A stretch of 64,000 nucleotides of DNA. It comes from an uncultured Bacteroidales bacterium (GTDB taxonomy: Bacteria > Bacteroidota > Bacteroidia > Bacteroidales > UBA932). The stretch lies in assembly GCA_946410455.1 (NCBI GenBank), contig CAMKAJ010000005.1, positions 30,609-94,608 of the forward strand, read 5' to 3'. The notes beneath the pieces are model-generated. The model was not told the DNA's origin. It worked only from the letters and a program-made list of their open reading frames with translations, and made no database searches. Made by a program: the position numbers and the translations under genes. This document shows positions 33,545-42,568 of the stretch, in pieces (within the stretch, counting starts at the first letter, position 1; each line of letters opens with the position of its first letter).

Positions 33545-35188
33545 ATGAAATCAAGATATCTATTTGCTATAGCAGCTGCACTTACTCTGGCTTCTTGCCA
33601 GGATCCTCTTGACATGACGCCTACAGACAGGGTGTCAGCCATAACCATGTGGGAGAGTACAGGTAACGCTGAGTATTCCGTAAACCATTTGTACTCTTAC
33701 ATTTGGGGCTATACTTCGTCTCCTACTGCAGCCGGCCTTACCGAGGCTCTTACAGACGAGCTTAAATATACCTCGTACAACTTCAATGCGATGGCCTACA
33801 TACCCTCTTACCTCGCTTACTTCGAGAGTACTGTGACGGCGCAGACTATCGACGTTTACCTGGGAATGTGGGGCTCTTTGTATGTTGCAGTGAGAGAGAC
33901 CAACGAGGCCCTGCACTATCTGCATACATACGGTAAGATGAGCGGCGAAGACAAGACCAGACTGGAGGGCGAGCTCCGCTTCTTGCGGGCATTCTTCTAC
34001 TTCGAGCTTACCAAGCGCTACAAGGATATTATCTTGTACGACGAAGACCTCAGCAAGATTGTAAAAGACAAGGCTGTATCTCCCGAATCAGAGGCCTGGG
34101 ATATGATTGAGCGCGACCTGGACTATGCCGCCGCCAATCTGCCGGAAGCCCCGGCCGCCCGAGGCCGCATCAACAGGGGGATGGCACTTGCGTTCACTAC
34201 CCGAGCCATGCTTTACGCCGAGCGCTACAGCAAGGTGGTTTCTGCAGCCGAAGAACTTGCAGGAATGGGCTATGCGCTTGAGAAGAATTATGCCGATGCC
34301 TTCAACAAGAGCCTGGCTTCCGGCAACAGTGAAGCCATACTCCAGTACACCTTCGATTTTAGCAAAGGCATTACCCATAGTTTTGACTTCTTGTATTCTC
34401 CGGGCGGCGATTATGCTCTCAACGACAGCGAGGGCGGAGCGTATGCCGTTCCTACCCAGGAAATTGTAGAAAGTTATGAATTGTCAAGCGGCGGTTCTCC
34501 AGACTGGAGCGCATGGCATTCAGGGACCGGAGCCAATCCTCCGTACGATAAGCTGGAGCCCCGCTTCCACGCCAGTATCCTGTATAACGGAGCACCCTGG
34601 AAGGGCCGCAAGATTGAGCCTTACGTTGGAGGTACCGACGGCTGGACTACCTGGAAGACCGATAAGGAACCCAGAGGCAAGACCGTTACCGGATACTATC
34701 TGCGAAAGAACGTTGACGAGGGCTTTGATGTTACTTCTTCCGGCGGAGCGCATCCTTTTACCCTGTTGCGTTACGGAGAAGTTTTGCTCAACAAAGCGGA
34801 AGCCTGTTACCATACCGACGACAGCAAGGGCGCCAATGACGCAGTGCGCCAGATACGCGCTCGCGCGGGTCTTCCGTATACCGACCGCAGCGGGGACGCC
34901 CTCTGGAAGGCTATCGTTCAGGAACGCAAAGTAGAGCTTGCGTTCGAGGGCCTGCGCTACTGGGATCTCCGCCGCTGGAAGGCTGCCGCGAAGGCGTGGC
35001 CCGAGGGCTTGAGCGGCTATCAGCAACATGGACTCAAGATTGTCCCCGAAGGGGATGGCTTCCGTTATACCTATGTTTCGGTAGATGAAAGGGATCGAAG
35101 TTTCCCCGAGAGGCTTTACCGCCTCCCCATGCCTGAATCGGAACTCAGTTCTAATTCTTTAGTTGATCAATACGATGAGTGGAAATAA
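33545..35188 (+). CDS. SusD/RagB-family glycan-binding lipoprotein
   Basis: 547 residues. Lipobox LTLASC (Cys19), then the SusD opening LDMTPTDRVSAITMWES, TPR-like helices (GELRFLRAFFYFELTKRY), and the C-terminal RKVELAFEGLRYWDLRRWK block that all SusD proteins share, ending near LVDQYDEWK. It is the surface lid of the SusC channel. 11 bases after susC. Confidence 0.96.
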   Translation: MKSRYLFAIAAALTLASCQDPLDMTPTDRVSAITMWESTGNAEYSVNHLYSYIWGYTSSPTAAGLTEALTDELKYTSYNFNAMAYIPSYLAYFESTVTAQTIDVYLGMWGSLYVAVRETNEALHYLHTYGKMSGEDKTRLEGELRFLRAFFYFELTKRYKDIILYDEDLSKIVKDKAVSPESEAWDMIERDLDYAAANLPEAPAARGRINRGMALAFTTRAMLYAERYSKVVSAAEELAGMGYALEKNYADAFNKSLASGNSEAILQYTFDFSKGITHSFDFLYSPGGDYALNDSEGGAYAVPTQEIVESYELSSGGSPDWSAWHSGTGANPPYDKLEPRFHASILYNGAPWKGRKIEPYVGGTDGWTTWKTDKEPRGKTVTGYYLRKNVDEGFDVTSSGGAHPFTLLRYGEVLLNKAEACYHTDDSKGANDAVRQIRARAGLPYTDRSGDALWKAIVQERKVELAFEGLRYWDLRRWKAAAKAWPEGLSGYQQHGLKIVPEGDGFRYTYVSVDERDRSFPERLYRLPMPESELSSNSLVDQYDEWK

Positions 35189-35189
35189 T

Positions 35190-36926
35190 ATGAGAAAGAC
35201 TCTTTTGATATTGGCTGCCGTGTTTCTCTGCGCCGTAGCCTGCCACAAACCGGAATATGTGCGGCCAACTGCAGAAAGGCAGGGCCTTACAAGCCTTACG
35301 GCTATAATTATGAGTGGCCCGTACGAAGGCCAGGAGCTCGCCAGACTCAATATTTCGGATCCTGAGGCCGAGAGGCTGGAGATTCCTCTTCCGTTCTATT
35401 ATCCTGAGGCTTCCGACGATGAAACTCTCGTCTATATGACGGGAGTCCGTGTGCAGGCAGAACTTCAGCCCAACTATATCATAAGTCCCAAACTGGGCGT
35501 CTTGGACCTTACGGAAGAGAATTGGTTTACTCTTACCGACCCCGATGGTAATTCCCGTAAGATCTGCATTACCGGAAAGCGCTATAAGCCAACCGCTTGC
35601 ACTCTTCTTTCCATCATGGTGGAGGATGTAAAAACTTCTGGTGTAATTTACGAAGGGGATGGTTCTATACTTATTCCTTATCTGGACGACCTTTCTGCCG
35701 TAAGCATCAGCGGTCAGGTTTCGCCGCACGCCCGTATCAGCAAGGTAAATGGCAAAGATTATTCTGAATCGGCCAAGTACAACATGAACTCCGGTGCTAC
35801 TATTACAGTTCTGGCCGGAGATGGCAAAACCTCCAGGACATACAAGATTTCCCAGGGCATTCCTGAACTCTTGAGCCAGGGAGTACGAGAAGAATCCGTT
35901 GCTCTGCTGAGCAGTGTGGACCCTGTGTCCGGAACAGGGCTTCCGCCTTATACCGACCTTTGCTATGTTTCGCTTGCCGGCGTGGGCACAACTATAGTGG
36001 TAGGTCTTGGCGAAGGCCGCTCTCCCGTGCTTGTAGATGCCTTTACCGGTAGGAAAAAAGGCGAACTTAATTTAGGAACTGCTGTAGCGGACTGCCTTAC
36101 AAACGACGATGCCGGACACCTTCTGATTGCAAATTATGCTGAGGGTGGAGACAATGCCGGTGTGGTTAATATTTATAAGTCCGGCGACCTTGCAGGCTTG
36201 CCTGAACTCTGGTACAGCTTTACCAATCCTTTGTTGTTCCCTATTGGGCATAGAATAAAAGCTATAGGAGATATTGCAGGCGACGCAGCAATTGTGTTTA
36301 CCTCAGAAGGCATTGCTGGCGTATCTGTTTCTTCTATCGCAGTAGCATTGATTGTGCGCGGAGGAGCCGTGAGCGAGGTGCTCACCATTGATTTTGCTGG
36401 CAATGGCCTTGCCTGGGGAGCAGCACCTGTGAATTTTGCAACGGTTGTCCCTGCTTCCGTCAATCCTCAGAACGACGGCTGGTTTATAGATTACTACGAA
36501 GGTAATTCTGACCCGTCTGTAGCACATGGCAGTGCAGACTGCTATATCCTGCATCACATAGACAAGAACAGCAAAGACAGCTGGCTGGATTTGGTAGGGA
36601 ATTGGGCGGTTAATCCCAACTGCTTGGACATCAAGACTTTCAACGGAGCCCGATACCTGGCGCTGATGGCGGTCAGCCACTTCCCGGAGTGGGATATCAA
36701 GCCTCGTCTGCGGCTGTACGACGCTTCTTCACCTAAGAATACCAGGTTGCTCTTGAAGAACGACGAACCCAAGATTTTCCAGAAAGGAGCCACAAACGCC
36801 GATTTCGGTGCGGCCGGAGACATTGCTTTGGTTCCTTCTACTGACGGTTATCGTCTTTACCTTTATTACTACGACCATCATGCTCACGCAATCGGCGCTT
36901 ATGTAGCTGACTGCTTTGAAATATAG
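35190..36926 (+). CDS. PUL lipoprotein, DUF5018/DUF4623-like, probable surface glycan-binding protein
   Basis: 578 residues from the ATG at 35190, one base after the susD stop; the open frame starts nine codons earlier inside susD. Lipobox AVAC (Cys16). Residues about 20-230 form beta-sandwich-like modules similar to DUF5018 (KVNGKDYSESAKYNMNSGATITV). From about 235 to the end is a probable beta-propeller (LTNDDAGHLLIANY, DIALVPSTDGYRLYLYYY). The same propeller style returns in the lipoprotein at 39335. Position after SusD fits a SusE/F-like surface binder. Assignment to the DUFs is from memory of the pattern. Confidence 0.75.
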   Translation: MRKTLLILAAVFLCAVACHKPEYVRPTAERQGLTSLTAIIMSGPYEGQELARLNISDPEAERLEIPLPFYYPEASDDETLVYMTGVRVQAELQPNYIISPKLGVLDLTEENWFTLTDPDGNSRKICITGKRYKPTACTLLSIMVEDVKTSGVIYEGDGSILIPYLDDLSAVSISGQVSPHARISKVNGKDYSESAKYNMNSGATITVLAGDGKTSRTYKISQGIPELLSQGVREESVALLSSVDPVSGTGLPPYTDLCYVSLAGVGTTIVVGLGEGRSPVLVDAFTGRKKGELNLGTAVADCLTNDDAGHLLIANYAEGGDNAGVVNIYKSGDLAGLPELWYSFTNPLLFPIGHRIKAIGDIAGDAAIVFTSEGIAGVSVSSIAVALIVRGGAVSEVLTIDFAGNGLAWGAAPVNFATVVPASVNPQNDGWFIDYYEGNSDPSVAHGSADCYILHHIDKNSKDSWLDLVGNWAVNPNCLDIKTFNGARYLALMAVSHFPEWDIKPRLRLYDASSPKNTRLLLKNDEPKIFQKGATNADFGAAGDIALVPSTDGYRLYLYYYDHHAHAIGAYVADCFEI

Positions 36927-36930
36927 ATTT

Positions 36931-37947
36931 ATGAGAAAGCTTCTGTCGATTATAATTCTCCCCGCACTCCTGCTCTGCTCATGCACTGCCGGAAGCGAGG
37001 ATATTCCTTCTGAATGGCCATGGAACGATCCCGACGCGGATAATAAACCTTGGGTTGAGGTCACAGACGGCCGCTTCGGCGCTCTCCCGGAGGGGGTTAA
37101 ACTGTATCATTCGCCCGAGGTGCTTAATGCCAAGAAGGCTGAGGCATATATTGCTACGGTAGATTTGGGTAAACATGAGTTCCATGTTTGGAGCATTTAC
37201 GATCCCGAGCTGGACGGCAGCCAGGACGTGCTGCAGACTCCCAAGCAGATTTACAACGAAAACGGCTCGCCTGTACTGGTGATTAACGGCGGCTTCTTCT
37301 ATGTAAGCGATGACGTCAACTATCCGGCCAGCCTGGCAGTAGAAAACGGAAAGCTCCTTTCTCCCAATATCAATTATGTATCGGAGGACTGGGTGAGTAT
37401 CTACAATCCTACCAAGGCGGCATTCATTCAACATGCCAACGGCAGCATTGAAGCGGCGTGGACTTATTTTGCTGATGCTAATAATCACTATGTGTATCAG
37501 AATCCTGCCCAGAACGCGTACGGTGCCACACCGTTGCAGGCACCTGATGCTAATTTCCCTGAGCAGGCAACTGCTTTCGAGGCAAAGACGGCCATAGGTG
37601 CCGGCCCTGTGCTTCTGAAGAACGGAGAGATTCGCAACACATGGCGCTGGGAATGCCTGCCTGGTGATTACGATGTGAATTGCCTCGGGCTCGCTCCCCG
37701 TACCGCCATTGGCGTTACTGCCGACGGCCTGCTGGTGCTATTTGTGTGCGAGGGACGCGAAATGACCGAGGGAGTGCCCGGCTATTCTACGGAAGATGTG
37801 GCCAAGCTGATGCTTGAGTTCGGCTGCAAAGATGCTATCAATCTGGACGGCGGCGGTTCTTCCTGCCTGCTGGTCAACGGGCAGGAAACGATTAAACCGT
37901 CAGACGGCATGCAACGTTCTGTAGGAAGCTGCGTTTATATTAAGTAA
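36931..37947 (+). CDS. Phosphodiester glycosidase (NAGPA domain) lipoprotein
   Basis: 338 residues from the ATG at 36931, with lipobox ALLLCSC (Cys15). The NAGPA-type domain shows VLVINGGFFYVSDD, AKTAIGAGPVLLKNGEI, APRTAIGVTADGLLVLFVCEG and DAINLDGGGSSCLLVNG, all characteristic. The animal member, the uncovering enzyme, removes GlcNAc from GlcNAc-alpha-1-phospho-6-mannose. In bacteria the domain is found in exported proteins that probably cleave sugar-phosphodiester links. Here it sits between the propeller lipoproteins and a GHL10 enzyme in the SusC/D operon. Confidence 0.9.
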   Translation: MRKLLSIIILPALLLCSCTAGSEDIPSEWPWNDPDADNKPWVEVTDGRFGALPEGVKLYHSPEVLNAKKAEAYIATVDLGKHEFHVWSIYDPELDGSQDVLQTPKQIYNENGSPVLVINGGFFYVSDDVNYPASLAVENGKLLSPNINYVSEDWVSIYNPTKAAFIQHANGSIEAAWTYFADANNHYVYQNPAQNAYGATPLQAPDANFPEQATAFEAKTAIGAGPVLLKNGEIRNTWRWECLPGDYDVNCLGLAPRTAIGVTADGLLVLFVCEGREMTEGVPGYSTEDVAKLMLEFGCKDAINLDGGGSSCLLVNGQETIKPSDGMQRSVGSCVYIK

Positions 37948-37948
37948 G

Positions 37949-39322
37949 GTGAGAAAGATCTGGTTATACATAGCTGCAGTCTCCCTCTTGATTGCTGCAT
38001 GCGTCAAGCCCGTAGTCCCGGATAATCCCGGGACTGATCCCGGCACTGACCCCGGGCCGGAGGAACCGCAGATAGAAATACCTGCCAAACCTTGCTATAT
38101 TTGGGTTGACGCAGCAGCCAACTTCCCTTGGTTTTGCAACGACGAATCATATATAACGAAAGAGCTGACAAAGCTTGCAGATTGCGGCTTTACAGATGTC
38201 GTGGTGGATGTTCGCCCTACAGAGGGCACAGTGCTGTGGAATTCTTCCGTAGCTCCCAGGGCCGGCAGGCTGCCTTCGTGGAATGGAGGCAGGTATCATT
38301 ATGAGTACAGGACTGCCGATTTCGATTATCTTAAGGCGTTCCTGGATGCCGGCCATGAGCTTGGCTTGAGGGTGCATGCTGCAATCAATACCTTTGTAGG
38401 AGGCCACGGAGGCTGGTACGGTCTTGAAAGCGAGGGCCCCTTGTTCTCCGGTGACATTCCTGCAGAGTGGGCTTCTGTAGACAATACGATGTCCGGCCCG
38501 CAAAGCAGTTTCTATCCAGGAGTTCAGGGAACGGTCTTCCTCAATCCGGCTAATGACAAAGTTCAGGAATACATACTCTCGCTCATCAAAGAGTTGGCGG
38601 CATACCGTCCGGACGGAATAGTTCTCGACCGCTGCCGTTACTCTGATGCCGGACTTCGTGCGGAGTTTTCTGACGAATCCAAGGCTAAGTTTACGGAGTA
38701 TTTGGGCAGGGAACCTGCTTTCTGGCCGGTGATGGATGCCAGCGGTAATCTTCCTACGCCTGTATCTTCCGAGCAAAAAGCCTGGCTCAGCTTCCGGGTA
38801 AAGACAATACATGACTTTGTAGAGAAGACTGCTGCTACTGTGCATGAGCTTAGTCCCGACACAAAGTTCGGTGTCTATGTAGGAGCTTGGTATTCAAGTT
38901 ATTACCCCTCGGGAGTAAACTGGGCGAGCCCGCGCTATCTTACTCATGCCAAATATGCTAGATGGGCGGACGCCGATTATCATAACTATGGTTTTGCAGA
39001 CCATTGCGACTTTATGCTTCTAGGCTGCTATGCCGCTTCTTCGAGTATTTACGGAGAAGGGGAGTGGACTATGGAAGGGTTCTGCAAACAGGCTCAGAAG
39101 CTGCTTTTGGACGATACTGTTTTTGCTGGAGGACCCGACGTGGGTAACCCCGAAGGATGGCAGTATGGAGGCAAGTCTGCCTACATTCCCCGCACCGTAG
39201 ATGCCTGTATCAACAATTCTGACGGTTACTTTGTATTTGACCTGTGCCATATCAGGGAGTTTGATTATTGGTCCGATTTCAAGAAAGCATTTGCTCAATA
39301 TAACAAACCATTAACTCAATAA
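37949..39322 (+). CDS. GHL10 (glycosyl hydrolase-like 10) family lipoprotein, copy 1
   Basis: 457 residues with a GTG start one base after the previous stop. Lipobox LLIAAC (Cys18), a Pro/Asp-rich repeat linker (PGTDPGTDPG), then a TIM barrel of the GHL10 type: CYIWVDAAANFPW, CGFTDVVVDVRPTEGTVLW, LRVHAAINTFVGG, DGIVLDRCRYSDAG with the central Asp and Arg, FGVYVGAWYSSYYPSG and GYFVFDLCHIREFDYW. The family cleaves bacterial cell-wall or other polysaccharides. A paralogue is encoded at 41062-42354. Confidence 0.87.
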   Translation: MRKIWLYIAAVSLLIAACVKPVVPDNPGTDPGTDPGPEEPQIEIPAKPCYIWVDAAANFPWFCNDESYITKELTKLADCGFTDVVVDVRPTEGTVLWNSSVAPRAGRLPSWNGGRYHYEYRTADFDYLKAFLDAGHELGLRVHAAINTFVGGHGGWYGLESEGPLFSGDIPAEWASVDNTMSGPQSSFYPGVQGTVFLNPANDKVQEYILSLIKELAAYRPDGIVLDRCRYSDAGLRAEFSDESKAKFTEYLGREPAFWPVMDASGNLPTPVSSEQKAWLSFRVKTIHDFVEKTAATVHELSPDTKFGVYVGAWYSSYYPSGVNWASPRYLTHAKYARWADADYHNYGFADHCDFMLLGCYAASSSIYGEGEWTMEGFCKQAQKLLLDDTVFAGGPDVGNPEGWQYGGKSAYIPRTVDACINNSDGYFVFDLCHIREFDYWSDFKKAFAQYNKPLTQ

Positions 39323-39334
39323 TTATTAATGTTT

Positions 39335-41002
39335 ATGAAAAAAATCTTATCAGTTCTTGCTTTTGCGGCTCTTCTTTTTGCCGCATGTGAACCTCAGCCC
39401 GTGCCCGATTCCCTGGTGCTCAATTCCCAGGCCGTCGTTTCCGTAGGTGGTGATTCTGAGATTGTGAACATTTCTTTCACAACCAACAACAACTGGACGG
39501 CTCAGTCTAGCGAAGAGTTTATCGTGCTCAATGCCACTTCCGGCGAAGCAGGAGAGATTACCCTCAAGGCAACTGTTCAGTCTCTGCCCGAAGATTTGGA
39601 CGGCCGATTGGGTCAAGTTACTATCAAGGTGGGTGAACTCGAAGAGACAGTGACAATCTACCAGGGACAGGTATTCATTATTGTTCCCGAATCCACGGAA
39701 ATCGGTGTTGAGGGTGGTATTGCATTATTTGCTGTCATATCCAACCTGGAATACAAGGTTACCACTTATGATTCCTTCGACTGGGCTCCTGTAACATTCG
39801 ACGCAGAGAATGGAGCTGGCGCGTTTACTGTTGCTCCCAACACCGGATACGACAGCCGTACCGCTTATGTGAAGTTCACCATTCCTGCCATCCAGGATCC
39901 TGTGATCAACGAGGAGACTGGCGAGCCTACCGGTGAGACTAAGGACCATGCTGAACGTGTGTATGTAATTCAGTCTGGTAACAGCAAGCTCGAGTGGTGC
40001 ACAATGCTTACCTCCGATTTCAATGTGGGTGATGGCGCAACTGCATCCGTTGCTCTGTTTAACGGCAAGCTACTTGTGAGCGACGGCCTCAAGGTCAACA
40101 TTGTTGATCCTGCTACCGGTAAGTTCGAGGGGGTGCTCAATACCGGTAGCCTTCCTGTTCAGTCGATTGCAAGCGATGATGCTGGCAACCTGCTTCTTGC
40201 GAATCTCGGTGCCTATGGCACTTTGTTCGATGTATATGCCGTCAAGGCCGGCGACTCCAAGCTCGCAAGCCCTAAGAACCTCATCCACTGTGTGGTGGAG
40301 GCATGGAGCGGCTCTACCGGTGTTGACAAGGTTGCAGCAAGAGGTGACGTCTCCGAGAACGGTGTAGGTATTGTTTCTGCAATTTACGGTGGCGTACCTA
40401 CTTACGGCGGAGTTCACTATGGTCTTTATTGGGGAATCAGTGGCGGCAAAGCCAAGGAGCAGCCCTACAATGAGTGGAATCCTATCGTAAACCAGCCCGA
40501 CGGCGGTTGGTTCCAGCTTCCTCTTGGGGGAGACGACCTCTGGCTCTCCAACCGTGCAGCCTTCGTTCCTGCAGGTCCTACTGCAGCTGACGGCTTCTTC
40601 TACGGCGGCTATGACGGCGCTTACAACCTCAACTACTATAATGGTTCTGAGTGGAGCGTTGCAGTTCCCGAGGCTGGTAACTGGGGCGGTGGCCCTCAGG
40701 GTCTGCATGCTACCGTTTGGAATGGCAAGAAGGTTATTGCTATGGTTCAGATGGGTTACACATGGTGGACTGAAGGCTGGGGAATGCCCGCATATCTCTG
40801 GATTGTTGACGTTACCGATCCTGCCAATGCACAGGTCCTCAGCTGCGCAGAGTACAGCGGCACAAGTGAGCAGCTGATCTCCGGCGGTACCGAGAACAGT
40901 ACTGTTGACGTACTGCCTGTGGTTGACGGCAATGACCTCGTGGTCTATCTGGTAGATACTTCCAAGGGTTGCCTCGCAAAGGCCCGCTTCCCTAAACTCT
41001 AA
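39335..41002 (+). CDS. PUL lipoprotein with BACON-like domains and C-terminal propeller
   Basis: 555 residues from the ATG at 39335 (an ATG two codons earlier is also possible). Lipobox LFAAC (Cys17). Residues about 25-110 and 115-210 look like BACON-type immunoglobulin modules (NISFTTNNNWTAQSSEEFIVLNA), which hold binding domains away from the membrane. Residues about 230-555 form a beta-propeller resembling the lipoprotein at 35190 (ASDDAGNLLLANLG). Aromatic-rich loops (MGYTWWTEGWGMPAYLW) could bind sugar. Probably a second surface glycan-binding protein. Confidence 0.75.
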   Translation: MKKILSVLAFAALLFAACEPQPVPDSLVLNSQAVVSVGGDSEIVNISFTTNNNWTAQSSEEFIVLNATSGEAGEITLKATVQSLPEDLDGRLGQVTIKVGELEETVTIYQGQVFIIVPESTEIGVEGGIALFAVISNLEYKVTTYDSFDWAPVTFDAENGAGAFTVAPNTGYDSRTAYVKFTIPAIQDPVINEETGEPTGETKDHAERVYVIQSGNSKLEWCTMLTSDFNVGDGATASVALFNGKLLVSDGLKVNIVDPATGKFEGVLNTGSLPVQSIASDDAGNLLLANLGAYGTLFDVYAVKAGDSKLASPKNLIHCVVEAWSGSTGVDKVAARGDVSENGVGIVSAIYGGVPTYGGVHYGLYWGISGGKAKEQPYNEWNPIVNQPDGGWFQLPLGGDDLWLSNRAAFVPAGPTAADGFFYGGYDGAYNLNYYNGSEWSVAVPEAGNWGGGPQGLHATVWNGKKVIAMVQMGYTWWTEGWGMPAYLWIVDVTDPANAQVLSCAEYSGTSEQLISGGTENSTVDVLPVVDGNDLVVYLVDTSKGCLAKARFPKL

Positions 41003-41017
41003 TGTTTTAAGTTAATT

Positions 41018-41052
41018 CAGGCACCGGTTTCTTGTACAGGCACCGGTGCCTG
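41018..41052 (+). terminator. Hairpin with T-rich tail between the BACON lipoprotein and GHL10 copy 2
   Basis: CAGGCACCGG (41018-41027) pairs with CCGGTGCCTG (41043-41052), followed by TTTTATTA. The 11-mer CAGGCACCGGT is repeated at 41037-41047 within a perfect 16-base palindrome (41037-41052), so two alternative stems compete. It ends nine bases before the next ATG and may end or attenuate transcription before the second GHL10 gene. Confidence 0.65.
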
Positions 41053-41061
41053 TTTTATTAT

Positions 41062-42354
41062 ATGAGAAGAATCGTTCTACTATTTTTGCCCCTGCTGCTT
41101 TTGGCTTCTTGCGAACGTGAGGAGCAGCCGAAACCCCGTTTTGTTTGGATAGATGCTGCGGCAAACTTTGCGTATTATGGTGATTCAGAGGAAAATATTG
41201 CCGTAGATTGCAAGCGTATAGCAGAGTCGGGCTTTACCGATATAATCGTAGATGTACGTCCCACTAGTGGCGATGTGCTTTTTAAGTCCGCTGTGGCTCC
41301 CGAGCTTAAGCAAATTGCACGCTGGAAAGACGGGGCGTTGCGCTTTGTGCAGAGAGAGGCAAGCTTTGATTACCTGCAGGCTTTCATCGACTCCGGACAT
41401 GCTGCCGGACTCAAGGTTCACGCTGCAGTGAACGTAATGGTAGGTGGATTTTGGTCACCTGGTACTGGCCCTGGAGGTATGGTTTATGATCATCCTGAAC
41501 TTAAGGACTGGTGTGCCGTTGATTATACATCCGCCGGCCTTGTAAACCATGCTGACGATAGGACGACTATAGGCGGACGTTTCCTGGATCCGGCGAATCC
41601 GGCAGTACAGGATTTCCTGCTGCTGATGTTAGCCGATTTAGCGGCCTACAAAGAGCTCGACGGAATCGTGCTCGACCGTTGCCGCTACGACGATTATGCC
41701 ATGGATGCCGGTTATACCGAGAGCGCCCGCAAGGCTTTCTCTGCTTACATTGGCCGTGAACCTGAGCGTTGGCCTGTGTTCGCAGAACCCGGGCACATTT
41801 TTTTGGAAGGCACTCCGGATGAGCTGGAAGTCAGCTGGATGACCTTCCGCTGCAAGGTGATTCACGATTTTGTGGCCCGCGCCCGCGATGCAGTTAAGGC
41901 CGTGAATACTTCTCTGCCTTTCGAGATTTACGTAGGTGCCTGGTTCAGCGAGTATTATCGCAGCGGTGTTAACTGGACAAGTCCGGAATACGACATCTTC
42001 TGCGAGCCCGCATACGCGCAATGGGTCGCGGAAGATTACCGCAAGACCGGCTTTGCAGACCTCTTCGACTATATGTTCCTGGGGACTTATACCGGAGCGC
42101 ATTTGGTTCACGGAGATACAGAGAAAACCATGGAGGGTTATGCCCGGCTTGGCCGTCAGAGGCTTGCCGGGGCTGTGCCGTTTGCTGCCGGCCCCGACCT
42201 CGGCAACGAGGCGGGATTCCGCGACGGCCCTCAGCATCAGGTAATTCCCGATGTCGTAAACACCATGCTCTCAGAGGCGGACGGTCTCTTTGTTTTCGAC
42301 CTTTGCCACATACGCATGTACGATTATTGGAAAGACTTTATCAGTCGGGAATAG
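41062..42354 (+). CDS. GHL10 family lipoprotein, copy 2
   Basis: 430 residues from the ATG at 41062; the open frame begins ten codons earlier inside the hairpin, which makes that start unlikely. Lipobox LLLASC (Cys16) with a shorter linker than copy 1. It repeats the barrel motifs: RFVWIDAAANFAYY, SGFTDIIVDVRPTSGDVLF, HAAVNVMVGG, IVLDRCRYDDY, YVGAWFSEYYRSGVNW and GLFVFDLCHIRMYDYW. The two copies are clearly paralogues that have diverged, so they may cut different linkages of the same glycan. Confidence 0.87.
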   Translation: MRRIVLLFLPLLLLASCEREEQPKPRFVWIDAAANFAYYGDSEENIAVDCKRIAESGFTDIIVDVRPTSGDVLFKSAVAPELKQIARWKDGALRFVQREASFDYLQAFIDSGHAAGLKVHAAVNVMVGGFWSPGTGPGGMVYDHPELKDWCAVDYTSAGLVNHADDRTTIGGRFLDPANPAVQDFLLLMLADLAAYKELDGIVLDRCRYDDYAMDAGYTESARKAFSAYIGREPERWPVFAEPGHIFLEGTPDELEVSWMTFRCKVIHDFVARARDAVKAVNTSLPFEIYVGAWFSEYYRSGVNWTSPEYDIFCEPAYAQWVAEDYRKTGFADLFDYMFLGTYTGAHLVHGDTEKTMEGYARLGRQRLAGAVPFAAGPDLGNEAGFRDGPQHQVIPDVVNTMLSEADGLFVFDLCHIRMYDYWKDFISRE

Positions 42355-42527
42355 ATACCCAGGTCTCGTTACTCCATCCGATTGAGCGGCCCTGTCCCCG
42401 GACTCGGCCGCTTATTCCGTCTTCTTGCAGCTGTTCCGCCTGTGCCGCCGCCAATCACAACTACGTCGTATTCTTTAGTACAACCCAGCGCAATGAGCGC
42501 CACAAATATCAAAAGTTTTGATTTCAT
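42341..42527 (-). pseudogene. Remnant of an exported FAD-dependent oxidoreductase gene (middle deleted)
   Basis: From the ATG at 42525-42527 the minus strand encodes MKSKLLIFVALIALGC, a lipoprotein signal, then TKEYDVVVIGGGTGGTAA, an unmistakable dinucleotide-binding fingerprint at the start of an FAD enzyme. After about 34 residues the frame becomes nonsense and stops at 42369-42371. A +1 shift from about 42430 reads LQEDGISGRVRGQG and on to SNETWVSIPD and a stop at 42341-42343, overlapping the end of the GHL10 gene. This looks like the two ends of a gene of perhaps 550-600 codons joined by a large deletion. Such lipoprotein oxidoreductases are common in Bacteroidota sugar loci. Confidence 0.7.
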
Positions 42528-42554
42528 AAACAGTCAAAAATATTGATTTTTAGC

Positions 42555-42562
42555 TATATTTG
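42555..42562 (+). promoter_or_regulatory. -7 promoter element of the DUF5009 gene
   Basis: TATATTTG ends six bases before the ATG at 42569, again predicting a leaderless transcript and separate control of the acetyltransferase-phosphoesterase pair from the SusC/D operon. Confidence 0.6.
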
Positions 42563-42568
42563 AAAGTT

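Noticed and set aside
42021..42521. 166-codon plus-strand frame through the end of GHL10 copy 2
   Set aside because: Mostly a shifted frame of GHL10; its tail is the reverse strand of the oxidoreductase remnant.
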